Below, in pieces: positions 58,082 to 64,000 of a DNA stretch of 64,000 nucleotides. Numbering within the stretch: the first letter of the stretch is position 1; each line of letters begins with the position of its first letter. Origin of the DNA: Tubulanus polymorphus (lineage: Eukaryota; Nemertea; Palaeonemertea; Tubulaniformes; Tubulanidae); contig NC_134034.1 of assembly GCF_964204645.1 (NCBI RefSeq), forward strand, positions 3,132,072 to 3,196,071, written 5' to 3'. The notes below the pieces were generated by a model. The model worked only from the letters and a program-made list of their open reading frames with translations. It was not told the origin of the DNA and made no database searches. The position numbers and the translations under genes were made by a program.

Positions 58082-58624
58082 ATCGCAGAAGAACTCCAAC
58101 TTACCATACGAAATATTTGGAACGCATTCCGTAACAAAAGCAAGAGAAAAGTCGAGATTTACTACACGGGACGCAGAGGGAGCAGGGGTTCATTAATCGC
58201 CGGTGAATCCCCTAATAGCCTCCGAGTATCTACCCTAGGAGAATTCCTGGATCAGCTCCCTTCTAAAGGTTTTCACCATATGGTTAAATCCCACAATTCG
58301 GATACTACGAGAAATGAGTCCGAGAAACTTCGTTTTCAGGAATTATTTGCACTACAAAATCATTTATCCTTGACAACTGTGCCAGGTTTAGGAAAAATGG
58401 CTTCTTTTCTTATATCGGTGCTAGGCGTGGATGACTTCGATTCTATTAAACCATATCCTTGTATTGCAAATTCAATCAAATCTTATTCTACCAGTAAATA
58501 TCGAATCCAATTCCTATTTCGAAAGCTTTTTAAATCCGATTCAATTATATCGCGCATTCAAATGAAACGAAGGAGAAAATTGGCCTGGCCTGAAGTAATT
58601 TTTCTTGCCATCTTCGTGTTATAA
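58082..58624 (+). CDS. Unrecognised open frame of 180 codons
   Basis: The frame is open from 58082 (after a stop) to the stop at 58624. The first ATG is at 58280 (MVKSHNSDTTRNESEK, 114 residues), but the 66 codons before it are also protein-like (RNIWNAFRNKSKRKVEIYYT). An exon starting after the CGCAG at 58088 or nearby is possible. The C-terminal part is basic (MKRRRKLAWPE) and ends in a short hydrophobic stretch. I recognise no domain and found no partner exons. It could be an exon of a host gene or a decayed mobile-element gene. Confidence 0.3.
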   Translation: MAEELQLTIRNIWNAFRNKSKRKVEIYYTGRRGSRGSLIAGESPNSLRVSTLGEFLDQLPSKGFHHMVKSHNSDTTRNESEKLRFQELFALQNHLSLTTVPGLGKMASFLISVLGVDDFDSIKPYPCIANSIKSYSTSKYRIQFLFRKLFKSDSIISRIQMKRRRKLAWPEVIFLAIFVL

Positions 58625-58917
58625 ATAATTGTACATTGTACTGTGTGAATTACGTGGAGGCATAAAGTGTATTTTGACAGACCGAAACTAATACATTCGC
58701 GAAAAGCCAATAAAACAGGCTGACGATTTTTGTTTTTAGCTACGTGATCTTGTTTCATGCGCTAGGACCTAATTTGATTCTTGTTCATATTATTTGATAC
58801 ACATGAAACGAAAAAACGAGGGTATGTTTTGCTAGTAGATAAAGACTCAAATATTTCAGTACATTGCTTACGAGGATTCGACTTTGAATAGAACTGTTAC
58901 TGTAAAAGGGGATAGCT

Positions 58918-59300
58918 AGAAGATGTACAACATGAAAATGCACAACATGGTGCTTGACCAACAAGAATCATACAGAATTAACCACTTTTGGAATATGACA
59001 GAAAAGACATGGGTGGAAATTGTGCGGCATTGAAAATGGTGGAAAAGATCAGTCGGAATTTGGTAGAAAAATCCACTATTGGAAATTAATAGAAAATGCA
59101 CTCTATAAAAATGTACAACATGGAAATAACATACATGAATTTGAAAGAAAGATCCAGTGCCAGAATATAGCAGAAAAAGCAAAATGGAAAATGCACAACA
59201 GTCAAATGATAGAATTCTATCATTTTCAATGTTGTGCATTTTCTGATTCTATTAACTAATTATTGTTGTACGTTTTTCATGTTGTACATTTTCAGCCCCA
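58918..59300. mobile_element. Foldback repeat built on TGTACAACATG / TGTTGTGC motifs
   Basis: The left side repeats GTACAACATGAAAATGCACAA and related strings. The right side has the inverse (TTTTCATGTTGTACATTTTC and TTGTGCATTTTC), with the inverted hinge AGAATTCT at 59210-59220. The long overlapping frames on both strands are consequences of the symmetry. Confidence 0.6.
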
Positions 59301-59419
59301 TTTAGGGGAATACAGAATAAGCACAAGAAATTGATAGAAAAAGCCTTCCTTTTGAACGTTTCCAGACAATCGGCACAAATTTCCTTACACTTTGATCAAG
59401 CTGCATCAGTTAGTTATTA

Positions 59420-60136
59420 TTAATCCATAGCAATCACTTGAACCAAATCAAATATTTCCGCGACTCCGCTCTGGACAGTGTTTTCACTCCAAATAATTTC
59501 CAAACGTCGGTTCTCTTTCTTGGCCATGTTTTCCAGTATATCGAGACGTCCAATTGTACGACTAAAACCAAGGATAGCTTTACCTCCGGGACGCAGGTGT
59601 TTATGTGCACCTGCCATGAATCGCCCTGCTGCTTCGTACCCAGCGTCGACCATACTCAAATCAAGCACAGTTAACGTACTGACGACCTCAGCATCGGTAG
59701 GTAAATACACGAACGGAAAATTCCAGAAAATCAAATCGAATTTCTCATCTTCGGAAATACTGTCGAATACATCGGAATATCGTACCTCTCCCGGGACGCT
59801 GTAACGGTTGAAGTTGTAACTGGTGTTGTCCAGAGCGTGTTGACTTATATCAGTAGCCAAAACATAGCTCAGATTTGCTTTGTTGCGTAGATAGTGCAAC
59901 ACGCTGATACAACCGGTTCCGCATCCTATTTCTAGGAATTTAGCATCTTTTTGATCTGCTGCCGGTAGATTCTTTACAAATCCCTCGCATCCATCCAGGA
60001 ACAAAACACCTTCAAAGTTCGTGAATTTATGGTCACAAAATGTAACCTCAGCCTGTCCCCCGGACTCGGCTAGAATCTGCTGTCGCTTTGATAAACCGTC
60101 TTTAACGTATTCAAATACCTTCTTTTGCGCTTCCAT
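59420..60136 (-). CDS. MTS/HemK-like class I SAM-dependent methyltransferase
   Basis: Intronless 238-residue soluble enzyme expected to transfer a methyl group from S-adenosylmethionine. The SAM-binding motif I is FLEIGCGTGCISV (near residue 88), with the acidic end of strand 2 in VLATDIS. The catalytic-loop motif is FDLIFWNFPFVYLP, corresponding to NPPY of HemK/PrmC and N6AMT1 but with F for the first P. The C-terminal half has GGKAILGFSRTIGR and the usual strand order. Start ATG at 60136 is the first in frame and gives a compact domain without targeting signal. The NFPF change leaves the substrate (protein glutamine, nucleic acid or small molecule) open. An intronless, bacterial-like domain could reflect retroposition or old transfer; codon use looks host-like. 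Confidence 0.75.
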   Translation of the reverse strand: MEAQKKVFEYVKDGLSKRQQILAESGGQAEVTFCDHKFTNFEGVLFLDGCEGFVKNLPAADQKDAKFLEIGCGTGCISVLHYLRNKANLSYVLATDISQHALDNTSYNFNRYSVPGEVRYSDVFDSISEDEKFDLIFWNFPFVYLPTDAEVVSTLTVLDLSMVDAGYEAAGRFMAGAHKHLRPGGKAILGFSRTIGRLDILENMAKKENRRLEIIWSENTVQSGVAEIFDLVQVIAMD

Positions 60137-60720
60137 TATCGTAAGCCGCCGCGTTGTAGACCTATGTGCTCCGTGTATCCGAATACAATCAGCCGCGATG
60201 CAGAAGACAACATACGTACGGTACGGTGTCGAAGCGCAGCTGTGTGTTTTACATAAGGAAGGCCTGGTATACTATACACTATAGAGATCATAAAAAATAA
60301 CTAGTTTCGAGTATGAATAGATCTGTACACGTATAATGCAATTCACAATAAAATGTGCGTCAGATGGTACGTTCAGAAAGCAGTCGCGAATCGTTTATGA
60401 TCCATAGTTGTTAGATATTTAAAAAAAACAAAGTTAGGGCCTAATTCCATTTTTCTTGTCGCGAAATTTATTCCCGTGCAGTGTGCGAACACCGCGGCTG
60501 GTTATCATCAACATCGGGAAATGTGTCACCCTGAAGTCACACATTTTATGTTATCATACGCCTATTCACAACGAGATGTTCGTAATATTTTATATCTCTT
60601 ACTAATGTCTATTTCAACCTGACTTGAGAGCATTCCGTGTGGCCTAGCTCGCTCATTTTTGGTAGTAAGTAATTGGGAAAGTGGGCTTTCAGATCAGAGG
60701 TCGAGAGGTCGAGACACCAC
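60137..60720. other. Intergenic, no gene seen
   Basis: 60603-60720 contains a tRNA-derived SINE-like stretch (TGGCCTAGCTCGCTCAT, then GAGGTCGAGA), shared in part with 41198-41270. The promoter of the methyltransferase presumably lies at 60140-60300. Confidence 0.4.
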
Positions 60721-60902
60721 TCATCACAGCTAGGCTCTAGTGAGAACGGACGATTGCTCTGTGAAACACATATACAGTGAGGGCGCGTAACAGCAGCTGC
60801 GCGTGGATAGATCGATACAGTGAGTCTCTACTGAGAACGGTTATTAACGCGTGTGCTATTACTGTAGTAGTACAGTGATTGCGTGTCAACTGTACCCGGA
60901 TA

Positions 60903-61007
60903 AATAGATGCTGTGAGGCTTGGGTGAGAACGGTTAATAGCGCGCTTGTTATATACAGGGGGAAGTAATCCCCACTCATTACCACAAGTAATTTTTTTTC
61001 CTTATAA
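60903..61007 (+). promoter_or_regulatory. Repeated promoter box, copy 1
   Basis: A 105-bp stretch ending exactly at the ATG at 61008 and about 90% identical to 61254-61358. It contains GGTTAATAGCG, a TATA-like GTTATATACA and AATCCCCACTCAT. Identity stops at the start codon, as expected for a shared 5' control region. Confidence 0.65.
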
Positions 61008-61223
61008 ATGGAAAGGAATGATGAATACAATAAAAAACTTATGTGGGGTTGGAAAAATTTACGGCCTTTAGAAAAGAAAGAAAATCAAATTAAATATAAT
61101 AAACTAGATTTACAGTTATATTTAGAACAGTTAACAAAGGCAAAGAAATTTATTGAATTATGGAACAATGATCCAAATAATGAACAATACGTTGAGGAAT
61201 TTGATATCAAGGAACCGAAATGA
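61008..61223 (+). CDS. Small Polinton ORF, 71 aa, unknown
   Basis: MERNDEYNKKLMWGWKNLRP starts a lysine/asparagine-rich, probably helical protein. No domain is recognised. The last codons (EPK) and the stop lie inside a 3' box (CCGAAATGACTTATCT, 61215-61230) that recurs at 61730-61745 downstream of the next ORF. Transcribed away from the ATPase/integrase block. Confidence 0.5.
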   Translation: MERNDEYNKKLMWGWKNLRPLEKKENQIKYNKLDLQLYLEQLTKAKKFIELWNNDPNNEQYVEEFDIKEPK

Positions 61224-61253
61224 CTTATCTAGACAGTTATAATTACTGCTCCT

Positions 61254-61358
61254 AATAGATGCTGTGAGGCTTGGGTGAGAACGGTTAATAGCGTTTTTGT
61301 TATATACAAGGGGAAGTAATCCCCACTCATCACCACAAGTAATTTCTTTTCCTAATAA
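61254..61358 (+). promoter_or_regulatory. Repeated promoter box, copy 2
   Basis: See copy 1. It ends directly at the ATG at 61359, the same distance as in the first cassette. GTTATATACAAGGGGAAGTA and CACCACAAGTAATTTCTTTT are the main shared strings. Confidence 0.65.
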
Positions 61359-61685
61359 ATGGGAGATAGAAAAGCATTCTTAGCAACAATAAATATCAGA
61401 ATAAAACCAGCAAAAAAACAATTTGAAATAAAAAAGTTAGTTGATGTTACAAAAGAAATTGAACATAAGATATTGAAATTAGAAAAGATAAAAACTAAAT
61501 ATGGAGAGAAAGTATCAGCTAATTTAAGCTACTGTAATGTTAGTACATCACGAGAATTTAAAGTGTTTTTACCCGATAAATGGGTTTCATTGAGTACGGA
61601 GGAATTGAAAGATTTAGTAGGATTTAAAATAATATATCATGGGAAAAATGAAGACGGTCATCATGATTTAGAAATTGTTGATTAA
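61359..61685 (+). CDS. Small Polinton ORF, 108 aa, unknown
   Basis: MGDRKAFLATINIRIKPAKK starts a charged, soluble protein with alternating beta-like segments (REFKVFLPDKWVSL, GFKIIYHGKNEDG). No signal peptide or membrane span and no recognised domain. It is unrelated to the 71-aa protein, although both genes share the same upstream box and a downstream box. Confidence 0.5.
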   Translation: MGDRKAFLATINIRIKPAKKQFEIKKLVDVTKEIEHKILKLEKIKTKYGEKVSANLSYCNVSTSREFKVFLPDKWVSLSTEELKDLVGFKIIYHGKNEDGHHDLEIVD

Positions 61686-61852
61686 ATTTTTAAAAAAATA
61701 AATTAATAAAAATAATGAATATCTAGAATCCGAAATGACTTATCTGGACAATTTAATTGCTCCGCATAGATGGTGCCATAAACAGCACCCACACAGTGAT
61801 AGACAAAAGTAGTGAGATATTCAATTATTTTTTTTGCTTTTTTTCTAAAATA

Positions 61853-62221
61853 TTAATCCATTTTTTTTATTATCAATTTTGGAATTTCAGAAGTACTTTC
61901 ATTTTTGATAGCAGTTGGTTCAGAATTACTAATATCATGAATTTTATTTGATTTCTTATACCAATTACACCCAATCAAAATGAATACAATTACAAATCCA
62001 ACTGTAAAATATAGATATTTATCAAATATTCTACTATCAGAAGGAGTAGAAATAACAATATTTTCACCATTTTTATTAACATTTTTATTACTTATTTTTT
62101 CTTTTACAGCTTTTTTATATTCTTGTGATTTAATTCCTAATTGTCGAGACCATTCAATTTGTTTCTGAGTTCTCGGTTTTTTCTTCACAGTTAATTCCTT
62201 CACTTCTTTCACTTCGCTCAT
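61853..62221 (-). CDS. Polinton single-span membrane protein, 122 aa
   Basis: A lysine-rich N-terminal half (KKKPRTQKQIEWSRQLGIKS) is followed by one membrane span (YLYFTVGFVIVFILIGC) and a short polar tail ending KKMD. The start ATG at 62221 overlaps the end of the next upstream ORF by 68 bases in another frame, suggesting co-transcription. Basic head plus one anchor would suit a virion membrane or core-associated protein, but that is inference. Confidence 0.55.
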   Translation of the reverse strand: MSEVKEVKELTVKKKPRTQKQIEWSRQLGIKSQEYKKAVKEKISNKNVNKNGENIVISTPSDSRIFDKYLYFTVGFVIVFILIGCNWYKKSNKIHDISNSEPTAIKNESTSEIPKLIIKKMD

Positions 62222-62759
62222 TTATTATAGAAATATTTTTACTTTCAATATTTGAAAATGTTATAACCCCGGTTGATAATAATGTCATAAATCCTCCTAA
62301 TTGAAACGATAAATATCCAATCCATTTATTTAATTCAGTCATAACTAAATAATCATTTTTTAAATCGGAATATAATCTATTTTCATCTTCAATTGGTAGT
62401 ATATAATTACATAATTTACTATAACCTTTTACTACATTTTCTGATATCGCGTCATTAATTTTAGCTGTTCTCGCGGCTTCATAAATCTTAAATAATCTAA
62501 TAATTTCATCTGATTTCATTGTATCTAATTCATTATAAGTTAAATTTTTACCGACAAAATTTTTACATTTTCCAGATGCTATTAATATTTCTAATTGATG
62601 TTTACAATAAAGATAATATTCATAATTATTATTTGTTGTAACATTATTTAAAGCACCATCATCTGGAGTTAATTTTGTTTCTGTTATTCCTAAATCATCT
62701 AAAGTTTTTTCAATTGGAACATCACCATTTTTAGATTTTATTTTCTTTTCACCTCCCAT
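62154..62759 (-). CDS. Polinton hypothetical protein with C-terminal hydrophobic segment, 201 aa
   Basis: Starts MGGEKKIKSKNGD; glycine at position 2 could be myristoylated, although position 6 is lysine rather than serine. The middle is acidic and helical (TYNELDTMKSDEIIRLFKIY). A hydrophobic stretch, WIGYLSFQLGGFMTLLSTGV, lies near residues 143-165, followed by a charged tail. No enzyme motif is recognised. It lies between the iteron-like array and the 122-aa membrane protein, which it overlaps. Confidence 0.5.
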   Translation of the reverse strand: MGGEKKIKSKNGDVPIEKTLDDLGITETKLTPDDGALNNVTTNNNYEYYLYCKHQLEILIASGKCKNFVGKNLTYNELDTMKSDEIIRLFKIYEAARTAKINDAISENVVKGYSKLCNYILPIEDENRLYSDLKNDYLVMTELNKWIGYLSFQLGGFMTLLSTGVITFSNIESKNISIINERSERSEGINCEEKTENSETN

Positions 62760-62784
62760 TTATAAAACAAATGAAATTGGTTGT

Positions 62785-63053
62785 GTTGTTGCAACTAGAA
62801 TTCAACTAGAATGTAACTAGAATTCAACTAGATTAACAAGCTAGTTGAAATATTGTTGTTTTTGTTTATTTCTTGTTAAATGTAGTTGATTTTTGTTCCA
62901 ACTACTAACAACTAGAATTCAACTAGAATGTAACTAGAATTAAACTAGATTAACAAGCTAGTTAAAATATTGTTAAATCTATTTGATTTTTGTTACAACT
63001 ACTAATAACTAGAATTCAACTAGAATTCAACTAGATTAACAAACTAATTGAAT
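62785..63053. repeat. Iteron-like array of AACTAGAATTC in three blocks
   Basis: Blocks at about 62791, 62908 and 63005 each contain AACTAGAATTC or AACTAGAATGT repeated two to four times. Each is followed by AACTAGATTAACAARCTAGTT, an imperfect palindrome. The array fills the gap between the 201-aa gene and the ATPase stop codon. Confidence 0.8.
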
Positions 63054-63662
63054 TTAAATAAATTCATATTTAAATGGGTGTTGTAATCTAAATAGTAATT
63101 TTGATCTTTTAATATTTTTCAACTTATCCATATATTCATTATGTAAATCATGTGGAATAATAACATTTTCCTCAAGTGCATTTTTCATTGATTTTCTATC
63201 TTTATTGTAGAATAAAACTAGAAATCTTATATTCTCTCTAAAATCTTTCACAATTGAATTATATTTCTGATTTAAAACCCATGTTGTTATCCCAAAATGT
63301 CTCCCAGAGAAAGCTAAATAGCATAACTCACTTTCTCTAACTTTTGAATCATGTAGATTAGCACAATCATCTATAATGAATAATGTATTTGATCCTTTAT
63401 AAATATCAATTGCTATTTTAATACAATTATCTAAATTTTCTTTAACTGTTTTAGGATCTAATATAATAAATTTATTATTTCTAGTAATGTTTCTATCATA
63501 AGTTTGATTAAATTCATATGTTGGACAAAATAATACTATATTATCAAAATAGTTTTCATAAATAGCTTCTAATAAATTTAATATAAAATAAGTTTTTCCA
63601 CAATTTGTTACACCAGAAATTAACATATTATGAGGCTCAAATATGAATAATTCCTTATTCAT
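63054..63662 (-). CDS. Polinton DNA-packaging ATPase (FtsK/HerA, A32-like)
   Basis: Intact 202-residue ATPase expected to pump the element's DNA into a capsid. Walker A is GVTNCGKTYF (residues 18-27). Walker B is NTLFIIDDCAN (near 96). A further family motif is FSGRHFGITTWVLNQK, with the sensor-like asparagine/glutamine. It closes with a basic C-terminus. Length is usual for Polinton ATPases. The ATG at 63662 directly follows the integrase stop (TAA-ATG), so the two are probably expressed together. A truncated copy with the same gene order is at 44068-44293. Confidence 0.85.
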   Translation of the reverse strand: MNKELFIFEPHNMLISGVTNCGKTYFILNLLEAIYENYFDNIVLFCPTYEFNQTYDRNITRNNKFIILDPKTVKENLDNCIKIAIDIYKGSNTLFIIDDCANLHDSKVRESELCYLAFSGRHFGITTWVLNQKYNSIVKDFRENIRFLVLFYNKDRKSMKNALEENVIIPHDLHNEYMDKLKNIKRSKLLFRLQHPFKYEFI

Positions 63663-64000
63663 TTATATATTTTTAATTTTACTTGATAATATCCATTCAT
63701 TAAATTTATCTGGCCATCCAACCCATTTTACTAAAGAATATTTTTTTCTTTTAATAGTTTTTGTTTTTAATACTTTTTCAATTTTATATTCTTGTTCTAG
63801 ATTTTCAGTAGTTAAACTTAATTCTTCTTCGTAAAAGTAGCCATCAACTTCTTCACCATCTAAATCTTCTAATTTATAGACATATGGTTTTGTATTTATT
63901 ACCTTTTTTATTTTATATATTTCTCTAGTAAAATTTCGATCGTATCCTTTGTCAAATATCTTTTTATACTTAGATATTCTAACATTTTGGCCAACTTTAA
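63663..64000 (-). CDS. Polinton integrase with C-terminal chromodomain (partial, enters from right edge)
   Basis: The frame is open to the window edge and gives the last 112 residues. First comes an SH3-like DNA-binding segment (KVGQNVRISKYKKIF, GYDRNFTREIYKI) and VYKLEDLDGEEVDGYFYEEE. Then a chromodomain (KKYSLVKWVGWPDKFNEWI) with the aromatic residues that read methylated histone tails, ending SKIKNI. Polinton integrases are DDE retroviral-type enzymes. The catalytic core lies beyond 64000. No stop or shift is visible, in contrast to the copy at 44286-45375. Confidence 0.85.
   Translation of the reverse strand, partial: KVGQNVRISKYKKIFDKGYDRNFTREIYKIKKVINTKPYVYKLEDLDGEEVDGYFYEEELSLTTENLEQEYKIEKVLKTKTIKRKKYSLVKWVGWPDKFNEWILSSKIKNI

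Larger units (their letters stand above)
60721..64000. mobile_element. Polinton/Maverick element (left part; continues beyond the window)
   Basis: AT-rich block with the Polinton gene set: packaging ATPase directly behind a chromodomain integrase, plus small ORFs and membrane proteins. The left end is not exactly defined. Degenerate ~93-bp repeats with GTGAGAACGG at 60740, 60829, 60924 and 61275 probably belong to the terminal region. The polymerase, protease and capsid genes must lie to the right of 64000 if the element is complete. Confidence 0.75.

Overview
This window is nuclear DNA from an invertebrate animal, most probably a lophotrochozoan (mollusc, annelid, brachiopod or a relative). 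Genes are sparse and split by GT-AG introns. The receptors are either intronless or in very few exons. Intergenic and intronic DNA is full of short palindromic elements, LINE ends, minisatellites and Polinton/Maverick DNA. The species is not identified; the spiralian guess rests on the FMRFamide-receptor-like orphan GPCRs and a GRL101-like LDLa/LRR receptor. Many conventional genes had to be rebuilt from exons whose splice phases agree.

Layout. 1-3041 (-): N-terminal seven exons of the GATOR2 subunit MIOS. 4.3-5.7 kb: LINE 3' ends and a dead copy of the end of a zinc-finger gene. 6.2-7.3 kb (-): intronless peptide-type GPCR. 9.9-16.4 kb (-): three-exon gene for a giant (about 1925 aa) receptor combining CUB, C-type lectin, LDLa, LRR and 7TM domains. 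17.2-18.0 kb: two different MITEs. 20.1-21.3 kb (+): frameshifted GPCR. 22-22.6 kb: LINE tail and an (AT)n tract. 22.8-25.4 kb (-): secreted PAN/WSC-domain gene with minisatellites in its introns. 28.2-35.2 kb (+): ten-exon ionotropic glutamate receptor-family gene. 37.2-39.2 kb (+): C2H2 zinc-finger gene sitting between inverted repeats. 42-43 kb (-): another intronless GPCR.

43.7-46.0 kb: decayed Polinton (capsid-like, packaging ATPase, integrase and DNA polymerase B remnants). 46.2-48.36 kb: 31 copies of a 69-bp unit with a hammerhead-like motif of the kind known from Penelope-like elements. 49.0-50.2 kb (-): two exons of a DUOXA (dual oxidase maturation factor) gene whose remaining exons are not seen. 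54.3-56.5 kb (+): three-exon Ly6/uPAR GPI-anchored protein with a 210-bp near-perfect hairpin in intron 2. 59.4-60.1 kb (-): intronless MTS/HemK-like methyltransferase. From about 60.7 kb to the right edge: a better preserved Polinton with two small ORFs in repeated cassettes, two overlapping membrane-protein ORFs, an iteron-like array, an intact packaging ATPase and the C-terminus of a chromodomain integrase.

The host genes do not form an operon or a shared pathway: MIOS acts in amino-acid sensing to mTORC1, DUOXA in DUOX trafficking, the Ly6 and PAN/WSC proteins at or outside the cell surface, and the GPCRs and glutamate-receptor-like channel in signalling. The strongest candidate for something undescribed is the CUB-lectin-LDLa-LRR-7TM receptor. 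Next are the 69-bp array and the cassette structure of the right-hand Polinton.
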